From positions 62,001-126,000 of the forward strand of contig DXLM01000001.1 of assembly GCA_019414725.1 (NCBI GenBank): a stretch of 64,000 nucleotides of DNA, in the 5' to 3' direction. Made by a program: the position numbers and the translations under genes. The DNA comes from Bacteroides sp. (GTDB lineage: Bacteria > Bacteroidota > Bacteroidia > Bacteroidales > Bacteroidaceae). Of the stretch, positions 19,201 to 32,431 are shown piece after piece; within the stretch, counting starts at the first letter, position 1; the number at the start of each line of letters is the position of its first letter. The notes under the pieces are model-generated. The model did no database searches. It was not told where the DNA came from and saw nothing but the letters and a program-made list of their open reading frames with translations.

Positions 19201-22200
19201 AATATCATGAATATTTCCCTATTCGTCTTTATACTTGGCAAATATTAGAGTTCCGGAATCACTAATCCACTGCCCCAATTCGTTCTTTTTGAACCAATTC
19301 TAAGTTTTAGTATCTAAATCTATAACTACTTTACTATTTATTAAAGAAGTTAATAATTCAGTATTCTTATATTGGAGGAAGAATCCAAGTCTGTTTGTAT
19401 TTTTATAGCGCCTAGCGAGAGCAATAATAGAGTTATTAAAAAATAACTCTCCTCCCTTAGCAAACACAAAGTGTAATTCCTCGTTTATTTTAACTCCAGA
19501 TTCTCTACTTATGGTATCAATTAATTTTCTATAACTTGTAAATGTCTCCTCACTTCTAGCCTTATCTTTAAACTACTACAAGGATTCAGGGGTATATTCT
19601 AACACGAAATCTCCAAATACTCTATTATATGTAGGACTGTTAGTAAACAATTTAAAGTCATTATTTAACTTAGTTATCAGTTTACTATAATAGTCTCCAA
19701 GTTCTTTATTTATATACTATAGTAAAGGTTCATTGTTAGTAGACGAAATAAATTCTTCTATACTCGAATATCCCATCTTTTTAACCTCATGGTCTAAGTT
19801 AACTAATAATTTACTTACTGTGGATTTATCGGAATTTACTGAAGGAATTATAGGTAGGATTCCTTTACTAGAAAGATTATTTTTCCCTGTTTCTAATCCT
19901 ATTAAGGGCTAAATTAGGTCATATGTAATAGCTGATTCCAAAAATTCCCTAGAACTTAGCTAGTTGAACAATTTATATTCTCCATCCTACGTTTTTAGTT
20001 CTCTAACAGTATAGATATTGACGAAAGTATATGGGTCCTGTACAATAGAGAAATTATGCGCTGGACAACTGGGGTTATCTCTGATACTTTCCATCTACAT
20101 TTCATAGGTAGATAAAAGTCTACTGGGAGAATTAGTTGCCAATGTTCTTCCAGTAGAATCCTTCACTGAAGTAGCTGAAGTAGCACCATCTGTTACTGCT
20201 CTAGCCTCAGCAAGCTATTCCAGAGTAGTTAACTGTTTGCTGGGAACAATATCGATAGTAGAGTAGGCTTGACTCACCTTAGGCTCTCCATAGTAGTCAA
20301 CTGGATAATATTTCTTCGCAATTTGCTAAATTCTTTCTAATTTAGTCAACTTTTCTTCATCAACTCTCCTAGGTTGAGATAATGCATCATTTATTTTCTT
20401 CAACACAAATTGACCATGTAATAATTCTGCCCCAAATCTAAATAACTAGGCTATTGCCTACTATCTAGACAGACCAGTAATAAACACAAAATTATCTAAA
20501 TACTTTGGATTATTAGTAAAATTCTAGAATAATACTGAGTCTAAAAACTCTACTGGCTATTCTATGGTTGCATTTTCTATTGGAATCTTATCTATAGTTA
20601 CTCTACCTACATTATCAATATTTACATTCTTACCTTTCCATGTGAAATTAAATCCTGACTTATCATAGGAAGGACTATACGGCACTTCTCCTTCCGGAGT
20701 ATTCATAGTATTTAAGGTATCGTTAAGTCTTCTCTATATCTAATTAATATTAGAGCTTAATAAAGATTTTAATACCATCTTACCACTTACAGCATCTATA
20801 GAGTATTGACTATTTTTAACAATACATGTAGTATCAGATGTCTATAATAAGGTAGAGAAATAATCACAATCGAAATATCCTTCTAAGTCCTACACTCTTC
20901 TTAAAGAATTTCCCTAATTATTGAATAGTTCTTTTCCCAAAGACATAAGTACGTTTCTTTCTTCTAAAGTAAATTGATTAGCTATTGGCTTAAAAATATT
21001 TTTCAAGTCCTAACTAGTTAGTAATTCGAATATAGCAGTAAAAGCTTCTCTGGGATATAACCTCGTTTTATTAATTAATGTAGCTAAAGTAGCGCTTGTT
21101 CCTAGGGATTTAATAAAATCAGCAGATTCGCTACTAATAGAGTCTAAAGGAATAGTTCTTTTTCTAGCTTTGACCTCATTAAGAAGAATTCCCCTAGTTA
21201 AGGGCCTGTTAGAAGATAAATCCTTTAATTTACTAACTAATACAGTAAACTATCCAAAATTCAAATAAGTATCTGGAATAAGAGTGCCGGAATTATAGTC
21301 ATAAAGCCTAGTAGAATTAACTAGTATTCTAGACAAATTGTTGATTGACTTTGATAAATCTATATCGTCTTCCTCATTATTAGCCCAGAACATAGCTGTA
21401 GCTTTAGAAGATAAGGTATATTTGTCAGAATCTGTGAATTTAGTATCTCTATCTTTAATCTTTATTGTATCTCCAAAAATATGTAGTAAAAACTCGTCAA
21501 AGTGTGCCAGAGTCTAATATGCGTTAAAAGCTTTGAGAGAGTCTGTCTAATAGCTAAACTCAGTTATTAACCTCTTTCTATCAAATTTATTGAATACATC
21601 CTCTGCGAGAGGGGCTAAGTACTCAAAGGCTCTAGTATACTTTCCATCTTCGTACATAAGAGTCCTTCCAGGAAGAGTTCTTCCCTTCTTCTAAAGGAAA
21701 TTATATACTATATCGAACAATGTCTACTAGTATTCTCTAAGATTTTTATTTAACTCTCTATCTCCTCTAATTATAGTCCCATTGTCTCGATTAAATATCA
21801 TAGAGTTACATAGGTTAAAGTTAATCTACCTTAGTGCACTATTTTTAACTTCGTCAGCTCCATTATATATCTAATTCAGAAAGTCACTATTTACCTAGTT
21901 TTTAGAGTAATCTATATCAATACTAGCTGTAGTAACTACCTATTCTGAAATGTCTTCATTTTCACCTAAGAGTATTTTCTGGATAGTAGTAGAACCTATT
22001 GGTTCTATTCCTGATTTAGCCAATCTCCAATCTACGAACTTTGCCCAGTCGGATAGGAAATCATTAATACTGGAATACCCAGCATCTTGTGCATTTTGTT
22101 TCGCTGCTTTTAGATAATCTAGAGCTGCAGAGCGTATCTGCTCTGCACTCTAATTCTCTAGACTTTTAATAAGTTTACCAAAATCAGTTTTAAACTTTTG

Positions 22201-22218
22201 TTTATAGTCACAAATCAT
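13225..22218 (-). CDS. giant crAss-like DNA-dependent RNA polymerase
   Basis: 2997 residues with TAG as Gln; ATG at 22216-22218 overlaps the previous stop (ATGA) and the end is TGA at 13225. The polymerase signature DYDID lies at residues 2005-2009 within WLQGSDYDIDTVSLL, preceded by SMQSFMPMKVVG. This matches the DxDxD double-psi beta-barrel motif of crAss phage RNA polymerases, which are related to YonO and cellular beta-prime and beta subunits and bind catalytic magnesium. About 190 residues later GKEVIGISAVGLKSFF resembles the trigger-loop/bridge region. In phage phi14:2 the homologue is ~2180 residues, is packaged in the virion and transcribes early genes. Here the protein is longer, with a large N-terminal extension of unknown role. 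The residue before GSDYDID is encoded by TAG, so suppression is needed to make an active enzyme. Confidence 0.88.
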
Positions 22219-25200
22219 ATGTTTCTAAATATATTTGTACAATATTCATTATCTTGAGCTAAATAATTCAATAACTATTTTAATTCTTCTTTATTTGTAT
22301 CATTATCTGGCATAGCCTTGAATATGTTAGTTAGTTCGTCAACTACCTCTGAACCCTACATTTCTGAAACTGTATTCCAGCCATATGCTCCCTAGTAGTC
22401 TAGAAATTCTGACATATAACCAATGTTACTAAACAGGTTATATATCGGAGAACCATCCTCTAAGAACATCTCGTCATACATAGAAGAATCTTGTCCCTAC
22501 GACGCTTCTTTTATTAATTCGGCTGTCTGATTCTCCCTATTAATTCTTAGAGTTAAACTATTTCCTAGATTGTATTCATCTGTTCTAATGGATGTATCTA
22601 ATATAAATTTCTCTAGTCCTGCCTTATCAATCTAATCCTCAGAAAACTCTACCTTAAATACTCTATCACTAGCAGTATTGAAGAAATACTTAGACTTACT
22701 ATCTCTGGCGTTAAACTCATTCATTGTACGATTTACATCTCCCTATATCATGTTATAAATGTTATAACCGTCAGGGAGTACAGCATCTCCAGATAAATAA
22801 GCTATAATATTATTATACATTAAATCAGCATTTGTTCGATTTATCTAGTCAAAATGGTAAGGTCGATATAATTCAAAAATTTCTTTTGAGGTAGGTATCT
22901 TACCATTAATTAGTAATGCGGATTTTAGTTTATCAACATACTCAGGAGTAAAATTTTTAATTCTACCATCTACGGAGATGCCTTCTCCAGAAATAGTTAT
23001 TTGATTTATATTATACCAATTAGGTTCTATACTAAACGTATCTCTCTTCGGTTGAGAACTATTGGGATTTATAAACCCGAAGGTATCACTTGAATAGTCT
23101 CTAGGAATTTTATCGTTCGCGGGAATTATTTTATTTACAAAAGATTCTATTATAGTATTGAAATCCTTATTCTAGCTAAATAAGCTAGAATCAAGTTTAG
23201 CATTTATAGTAAATGGAAGACCGTTAATAGTATAATTGTCAGATTCTAACTAAACCATTACCTAATCTTTTGGAGGTATCTTTTCCTTAAACTTAGTAGA
23301 GTAATAAAACTCTCCCATTCCTCTTTCTCGCAAAATATTAGCAAGTTCATTTACTTTATCTAGTAGGACATTACTAATATGAGCATCAATATAGCATTTC
23401 AACAATGCATAATTCAGATGCTACTGAATACTCTATGTAGGTTTACCTGTCCCTTTCCAGGTTTCTTCTGTAGATACCTCATTAACTAATAGCTCTGGAG
23501 AGGATTTTTCTAGCTACTAAAGTCTTTCAACTGTTTCTATTATTTTTGTTTTTAGTTCGTCTTCTAAGTTATTAAATAATGGGTTGTTACTTTTTAGCTC
23601 TGGGAGAAGCTTATCCCAAATCTAATAAGAAGTTAAACGACTTCCAAGTTTTTTAATAGTTTTTCTTTTATCTGAATCAGTTTCCTTTATTAGGTTTCTT
23701 AAGTTTATTAGGTAATCCTCAACAGGTACTTTAGGAGGAACCACGTAAACAAGAGTGACCTCTTTATTCTCATTAGGATTTATTAACTATCGTTCATACT
23801 GCTCCCGCATTAACTAATCACTACTTAAAAGCGGATTCTAGGTGACTAGTATAAATGCATGGCCTTTATTTGCAAATTTAATAGGATTTCCATTAGCATC
23901 ACTTAAATCCTACATGGAAGTATATACTCCCTTAGAGAATATAAATCCAGAATAGTCCTAAGCTTCAGATATAGTGGAAGTAATTCCATTAAATTCAAAC
24001 TTAGTTCCAGATATAGCATTCTGATTTACCTAAATACCCCAATTTTTTAATCCTTTGGAAGGAATCCACGATTCGTTATCTATCTTAAAATATCCACCAT
24101 TTGTAAATAAAAAGAGGGTAGCTAAATTGGCTACTTCTGGTATTTTGGAAAGCTCTTCATCCTATAGAATAGCTTTATGAAAGTTATATGGATCTGGATT
24201 CTATTCAAATAATGCTTTTAGCTTGATTCCTATTTCTGAAGTAGGATTTCTAGTATAGGTTTCTAAATTGCCCAAAGTAAACAACGGAATCGCAACTCGT
24301 TTACCGTTTGCTAGTGTAATAATAGCATTAATAGCTTTCCTATTTATGTGTTGTGATTCTTCAGATGGGTTAGCATTGCCTATAGTTCTCTCATCATTGC
24401 TTTTGTCAAAAATGCCAAATTGTTTTGCATCCTATCCGTAGCCCCATTTCTAGTCAGAATTTCTAGCACTAATATTTGGGGCCGACATTAACCCAAATTC
24501 AACATTAGTTACTTCCAAGTTAGGATTACTCTCATCTGGATTAAAAACAGAGCTTAGTGCTAATATTAGGTCTGGCTTACTAGTACTAGTAAATAAATAA
24601 CCTCTAACTTCTTTTATAATATTTTTGTAGAACTCTGCGTCCTTTACCGGATTTTTCCAGTCTAGTTCAAATATTTTAGCTAGTCCTATAGCACTATCAA
24701 TTCTGTATCTATATCTAGAAATTTCATCTTCAAATACTAATTTTCCGTCCTTTTCCTTCATTCCTAACTCAAATGTATTGTGGGAATGTAGTAGATATAC
24801 AAAATCTTCTCCTAGTTCTGGAATAGGCTATTCTGACTACTTTTCGTTTAACGCTTCTACAGTTTTTTCTCCATAATTAGTAGGAAGAGTTAACTCATCC
24901 TGAGTAGCTATTAGTGGAGGTACTTTAGTAGGAGGAGGAGTTGTTATTACAGTCTTAATGCCCTATCTATCAATTTTAACTAGATTAACACTTTCAGGAT
25001 AATTTTGTTCCAGGAATTTTTTTCTATTTTCAGAAAATCTTGCAATACCAGCTTTCGAAAATGAAGACATAGTAACAACGTTTTCTCTGTTAGATTTGAT
25101 TTTAGTAAGTTCAGAACCATAAACTAAGGCTCCCTACTCTGCCCTACTTATAGCTGTATATAAACCTTTCTTTCTGCTAAGCTCATCACTTCCAGTAAAA

Positions 25201-28200
25201 TCAGCTATATAAAACCTGCCTTCTAACCCCTATGCTGCTGTACCTCTAAATGCTTCGAATCTTCCATTATACTTTTCATTCATATACTGATATAAAGGAG
25301 ACTCCATATCATAATAAATAAGTCCTACCTTATCTTTATCAGATACCTAGGACATAATATTGTCAATAGTAGTCTTAGCCTCATCTTTATCAAAAACTAC
25401 TTTAGCTCCTGTAAAATTTCCGGGCTACTCGTAGTAGTATGTCTGTACAACATCGTTTTCATCTGTAGTTCTAAAGGATGCTAAAGTTTTGTCTAATTGA
25501 GAATTAGAGGTTCTCATACTAACTCCCAGCTTTGGCGCGTGTTTGAAGAAAGACCTTTTTGGACTCAGTTGTAATTCAGTATTTTCATACCTCTCTACCA
25601 TAGCCTTGCTTGAACTTTGGTCAAAATCTCCAGCAGTTAAAACAGTTATTCCATATTTTTTAGCAAAGTCGTTTATCAGAGATAAATCAGCTTCATCGTA
25701 GTGGGATATTTCATCAATAATAATCAAAGATGGAACATTTTCTGGAGCAATGTCATCTGATTGATGTTTATATACAATCTTACCAGTAGAGTCCTTAATC
25801 CAATCTTCCTTATCATATAATCTATATCCGTATTTATTAGTATCCCTACTAGTATTATAGTTAGAGTAAATTGTAGTCATAAAGGGATTTTTCGAGAATG
25901 CTTTCTTAAGTCCAAGTTTTTTGACCTATTCATCGGCAGCCTTCTAACTATTATGAACAAACCAGCTATTTTCCAATAGTTCTTTTGGAAGCATTTTAGT
26001 TATATAATAGTTAACTGCCTAACTTTTACCTGCTCCTGGGATGCCCTCTATTAGATATATATTCTCGAATTTGGGAATAATGTCTTCATTTACTATCTAG
26101 TTATCATTGATAAATTTTCTTATCTCTTCAGCAGTATTTACCCCAAGTTTATTTCTCAGAATGTCCTCCTTAATAGTATCACTACTTTCCTAGAAGTTTT
26201 CTATAGCAGCCTATTTAAACGCTTCCATAAACTAGGTAGTCATATCGCCATTTAGAACCTCTGCTAGTCCCTAAAATATAGATTCTTCTTGGGTAGGAAG
26301 AGGAGCTACTTCTCCATCTATTACAGTTTTAAACTTTTTAAGAAAATCTGATTGCTTTAAAGCAGCTCTACTAGCCAACCAATATACAAAATTCTAATCC
26401 TCTAATGCTTCTGTATTCTAACTAATTATCTGATTAGTCGAACTATATAAGTCAAACCCTTTTCTAAATAAGTCTTTTAGTTTTCCTTGCTTAATTAGAT
26501 CTTCATTAGCTTGGAAAAAGTCATGAACAGCATCAGATATAGCGACTCTTTCTAATTCAATTGAATCTCTCTACTAGGCACTTATTCCCTTTTGATTTCT
26601 GGTTGGAGCAAACTCTTTCAGAGTTAATGCATTGTTAATAGCATCCTACAGCCTGTCTCTTTCTTTCCAATCATCGCCTATATTAACTATAAAGTCTGAT
26701 AATCTGTTATACTCGATAAAGTTCTTATTAATTGCTGTATTGTTAACTAAGTTTAGCTTTTTCCCCTAATTTATAGCATATATAGCTTTCGCCTAAATTA
26801 GCTTATTTTTTATCAAATCTAAATCCTAACTAATGATGGCTGCATCCTCCATAGTTATTTCTGGAAGTGCTTCCCAATCAGTGACTCTGTTCTTTTTAGC
26901 TATCTCATTAAGAGTTTTGTTATATCCTAAAAGATTTCCAATGTCTGCCCCATCAGTAGATGTTTGTGCTCCCAAAACTAACCCTTTGGCAAAATTAATA
27001 GAAGTTACTGCATCGTCTATCTGACCTATTACCTCATCAAAATTAACACCACTTATATCACCTCTATTTTCATCTAGGATAAAGTTAATTTTCTCTATAA
27101 GCTCAGATATGTTTAAATTTCCCTTTTGGGAATTGGCCTAAATATGATTCTATACAAACTAAATAGCATCTGTATAAGTAGAATTGTTTATTTCCCTTGT
27201 ATATAAGTCTATATTGCTATCTATTACTCCAAACTATTTCTAGATATTTTCTATATCTTGTAGAGTTGGATTCTATAGTCCCTAGTTCTCCGCATATGCA
27301 ATAAGTGTATCAGCGTTTCCTAGTATACCTAATAAGTCCATAGCCTAAACCTTTGCTTTTAATTCAGAGATTTTAGTATTAGAGTTTATTCCGTTATATC
27401 CATAGTTATCAAACTCCTCTAAGATATTCGATATATTTATATCACGGACGGGCAGTTGTTGCTTCCCTGACCACTCCTTTAGAGCCTATAATGAATTTAG
27501 TATCTCGTGCTTTATTTCTGGATTAATAGAGGAGGTCTTAAACTGTTGGAAGTATTTATCTAGATTAAATGATAATTCTCGGTTAATTAGGTCCGAAATC
27601 TTCTAACTGTTTCCTTTTTTATTCTAAGATAATTCTAATAGCTATTGTTTCAAGGTCTCATTATTTCCAGAAAAAATTAAAGTAGCCCCAGCTTTACTAG
27701 TCTGATATTCTGACTATACTGCATCCATAAAAGCATCTAAGTCAGCAGCCTAATCTATTTTATTTTCCTCTGTGTAAGCACCTGCATTTAATTGATCCTA
27801 TCTCTTCAGAGTACTCTTAATTAAATCGTAAATAGACCTGTTTCTCCTAATAGAGTCATAATTTTTAGCATACTCTTGTATAAATAATCCAGAATTTCGT
27901 GCCCAGTTTAAGTATATAGGGGTAATATCAGATATTCTATTCTTATAGTCTGTCTGCTTCCAATTATCAAACTTAGCCCTAGCCTCTTTCAAATCTTCGC
28001 TAGATAAATCATTTATATTTTTCTTATACTACTGCTTAACATAATCCTTGAACAAGGAATTACTATAGTACTCACTAAATCCCGGAGTTAAGTCAAACAT
28101 TGCCTTAGAAATGTAGTCCATAGCTAAAGAACCATCTAGATACTTATCTTTTTTTAGCCTAAGATCGTTTAATTCCTTAGTTAGTGTAACAATTTCTTTA

Positions 28201-30557
28201 TTATCTTCGTCTGTTAGTTTTTTATCAGAATCTTTGTATTTATTATTAATGTTTTGGATAGATTCCTAAGTTTTTAATATGTTAGATACTATACTATTAA
28301 AGTCCTGTAAAAATAAAGAAGAAACTGTCGAATTCTAAAGCCCCTGCAGAGCTACATCTTTAAATATCTAAGTATCTAGTAGAGACTGGTCAGATACTTT
28401 TAATCCCTCAGCTTTTATAATATTATCATAAATGTCTAATTGCTAAACAAACGCTCTCTTGACATCCTAATCCATACTTCTGACGCTTTTAGAAGATGGT
28501 TTAAAGGATTTTCCATCGCTTTCAAAGGAGAGATATGGATTAGCTATCTCCATCTTTTCTAAAGTCTTTATATAATCCTATTTCTTGTTATTTCTTAAGT
28601 CATATACAAGTTGCTAACGGGCAGCTTCAGGAGTAATATCCTATCTATTCAGTTTAAAGTCTGTACCTAGTGCAGTTAGACCTCCACCTACGGCTCCTCC
28701 TAAGAAAGACATAGCATATCGGTCAAACATATTATCCCAAGCGCTCATGCGACCTTCGTCCCCTTGCAAGTACTACACAGCATTATAGCAAGATTTAGAG
28801 AAGTCGGCCAACAGTTCCTCGGTAGTTTCTTCTATAGCTTCTCCTAGTCCACCAGATACTGCTGACCCAAGGGTGCCCTTTCCAAGAGACATTACGTCAG
28901 TAGCTATTTCTTTTCCTTTTTTAAACCAATACTTAGCTAACTATTTCTTATTAGCTCTATCAGGGACGCTATTCTTAATTTCTTTAGGAGCATTCGCAAA
29001 TGCCTCTATAATTTTTCTTCTCTTTAATCCTTCTCCTTTTAACTCAGGCAATATCCACTCTCCTATTCCAGTGTTTAATAGTGCCGCTTCTGCTGCCGCG
29101 TAACCTAAAGTTAGCATAGTAGCTTCAAAGTCAGTGGCTTTACCCTCTGACTTAGCTTCTCCATAAGTATCAGCTACTGTAACCGCAGTCATATATCCTT
29201 TGGACAGCACTGACCCTATTTTCTAGTAAGCCTACACAAATTTGTCATAGTCTGCTTCTGCTCTAAATTTATTTAGGCTAGCTGCAGTGTTAAAAGCACT
29301 AAGCTACTATGGAGTAGCCCCTCCCTCTATTAGCTAGGCTAGTTTTAGATTATTTATATCTTTGTATTTATCTATTTGTTCTGCTATAAACTTCTCTCTA
29401 CCAGCTTGTGACAATCCCTCTGCTGTGACAGCAGAGCTTTTCTTAAATAAGGCTGGAGCGAACTCAAATAGGAATCTCTGTTCCTTCAACTAACCTGCTA
29501 CATCTCCAATTAAAGAGATAAAATTTTCCCAACACCAAGTATTTTCTTGTGCAAACTAAGATTTGGCAGTCTGCCTATTAACTGATTTTGACCAGCCTTC
29601 CATGGCTGAAAATGTGGGAGAATCACTTCCAGTTAGCATTTTACCTAAAGTTCCAGCAAGTCCTACCAGCTAAGTAGCAACGCTAGCTCCCGCTATCCAA
29701 GGTCCTACATATGGAATAAACATACTTCCTACCAGAGCTAGATTCTTCATTATAGTTCCTCCAACACTTTTTTCGTTTAAATCATCAGAGTCAAAGAAAT
29801 CATAATTATTTATCCAAGAACCATCCTTAGTTAGAGTATTCATCTTATTAAGAACTTGCTTACCATAAATGTCTCGGCCATCCAGATTTTCATAGTAGTA
29901 TGTTCCATTCTCATTCAATTTATAGTCACCCTTTTTGTGCTATACTTTTTCCCCAGTCACTAAATCAATATGTTCTCCATCATTATCATAAGTAGCCAGT
30001 ACTCTAGTATCGAAAAAATCAGTAGTCCAAGAATCATTAGGGGCTTCGTGCCAGATAATTTTTGAGTAGTCATCTCCTGCTTCTACTGGATTGGCAGCTA
30101 CTTTTTCCCTCTGTGCTAATTCACTTATAGACCATCTAGGATTATCAGTAACTCCTAATCTTACGAGGCTAGTATTAGTTCTATTAGGGTTAGGAGTTTT
30201 TGTGTATGTAACCATATCTGTTGCTTTCTACCTCTAGTCTATAGGAACTAACCAATCATCAAAACTAAAGGTAGTCTAATCTTTTAGCATTTTATCTAAG
30301 TAGGTATCATTAGATAATATATTGTATGTCAACTATGCTCGTTCATAAAAGTCGTGAAATTTGGTCTTATCAAATTCCCCGTTTTCGTTCTTAAATATAG
30401 GATTGTCAGTAATTTTGGGACTTTTTAAATACTCACTCTCATTTAGTAGAGAAGTATTATCTGCTGAAAATCCTGCTGCCTTTAAATCAGCTGTAGACAA
30501 CTATGGATTTCCTAATATTCCAACAATCCAATCATTTTCTTTCTATTCTGGAATCAT
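22215..30557 (-). CDS. giant protein with an SF1-type helicase domain
   Basis: 2780 residues with TAG as Gln, ATG 30555-30557 to TGA 22215. Residues 1505-1512 are a Walker A motif (GIPGAGKS) followed by a TAG-encoded Gln. Walker B is SLIIIDE (Asp1615, Glu1616). A GDFDQ motif III follows near 1644 and YTAISRAEQG, a motif VI, near 1795-1805. This order is that of superfamily 1 helicases (RecD/UvrD type). The N-terminal ~600 residues contain hydrophobic, Gly/Ala-rich segments (around FIPYVGPWIAGASVA) that could enter membranes. The long middle region is helical. It is coupled by overlap to the RNA polymerase downstream and to a 625-residue protein upstream. The likely role is in the injected set: pulling or unwinding DNA as the genome enters. 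That role is inferred. Confidence 0.78.
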
Positions 30558-32431
30558 AACTATCCTCTAACAATTGTTGTGCTCTTTAATCTCTGTTCCT
30601 ATTGATATTTCATTTGATTTTCTATGGCTTCCTTCTCTGTAATGTCATTACCTGCAACCATTTTTCCGTAATTCCTATCAGTAGTCTTCAATGGTAAGAA
30701 TATTAACCCTTTAAATATACTCTGATGGTTAGGTTTTCCCCATATATGCATATCGAATGCACCTCTATGATCGTACTTTTCCTTAGAGTTAGGTCCTTTA
30801 ATTAAATCGAATATACCTTGGGCTATATTCTCTTCTTCCACGTTGTGCAGCATTGGTGAGTCCCCAAGAATTACTGCATCTGGGTCAGAGAAAGCATTAC
30901 TAAATGCATCACCTTGTAAAATACCAAACTGTCTATAATATTGAGTAAATTTGCCATCCTCTAATTTTACAGGAGGTAATTTAAGCTCTGCATATACTTG
31001 ATTAACAGCCTCGATTTCTTGAGGAGTTTTAACATTCTCTACTGACTCTATACCTAACTCTTTTAATTTTTCCTTAGCAGTTTCTAATCTAGCTACACTT
31101 TTTAAGTCGGGTGTTATAATACCTTTGCTAGCCTAATCTTGGTCAATAGGTAAATAAGCATGGTAAATAGTTGGGTCTTCGACGAGAATATCCTTAATTC
31201 CTGAAGTTGGAATTATTTGGTCTCCAAAAGTAACCTAAGTAAGATCATATAATCCGGTAATCTAACTATCTTCTGTAAATTTCTATAATGTAACGTTACC
31301 TCCTATTGATTCCCCATTTTTCTTAGTAACTGGATACATCCGCGCATCAGTAATCATTGTATCCATAGTTCCGTACTTAAACGGCATAGCTACAGGAGTA
31401 CCTCCTCCACGTTGAATGTTTTCCGCAAGACTCATTTCTGGGGTTGTATCCTTAGTACCTGAAGAATCCTTTGAGCTAGTAGATGATTTTTGCAAATCTA
31501 GATTAAAGTCAAATTTGCTAGAAGTACTAGAAGTAACTAACTAAGTTAAAAGAGCTTTAACTCCTTCATCGGTTCCACCTGATTTTAATTTTAGTAAAGT
31601 TCTTGCGTTTTCTGGAAGAGTATGATAAATATAACTCAGAGCATTCTCTGCCTGCGCAGCTTGACTAGAAGTAATTATCTTACTCTTATATAGGCCATCC
31701 ACTGACAAGTTAGTTAGGCCACTGTCTAAGGCTCCCTACTAAATTGCTGAATTAAGTATTTCTATTCCTCCTAACACCTAACTAGCCTATTTAGTCGTAT
31801 ATCCTTCAGTTCCAAACTCCGACTTTCCTAGTTTAGATATAACGTCTTGTATCTACTTATTAATGGCTTCCATCCCAATACCATTAGACACCACTTTAAG
31901 TATGTCGTTTCTAAATGCCTAAGATGGAGAATATGCACGCTATTGTAATAATTCGGAATTTGTAAGAGGTTGATAATCAGACCCCTCTAGTTCGTCTATA
32001 CTCATTAGTTTGAAGTCTCCTTCGGAATTTATGCAGAATAATTGTCCTCTATCATTAATAGCAAATTCATTCAGACCCCCGTTTTTGGTTACTATTTCTA
32101 GAGCTTTATCGAACTATTCTTTATTAAAATTGGCAACTTTTAGCTAACTCAGTATCTGCATGTATTTAGATGCTATATTAGAAGTATTAGGAAAGGGACT
32201 AAACTACTAATCAATATAGAAATTCTATAAGGAATTAGTTAACAATTCTATATCACTAGGTAATCCATTTAATTTTTCCATCATATCTAACAAGTCTTTA
32301 TCTGTTAAATCTGAAACCTCTCCATTAGACTCAGCAGTAGGTTCAGCAGTTGCCCTACCAGTAACAGTCACTGGTTGATAAGAAACAAGAGGGGGAAGGG
32401 CATTCCCCCCTTGCTATAGTTTCAGTATCAT
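30554..32431 (-). CDS. large hypothetical virion-associated protein
   Basis: 625 residues with TAG as Gln, ATG 32429-32431 to TGA 30554, with ATGA overlaps at both ends. The N-terminus is Pro/Thr-rich, then helical and Gln-rich. Around residues 310-335 lies a Ser/Thr-rich linker (KSSTSSKDSSGTKDTTPEM). The C-terminal half has mixed structure. No known domain is recognised. Gene order places it between a 1456-residue protein and the helicase, so it probably belongs to the packaged protein set. Confidence 0.7.
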
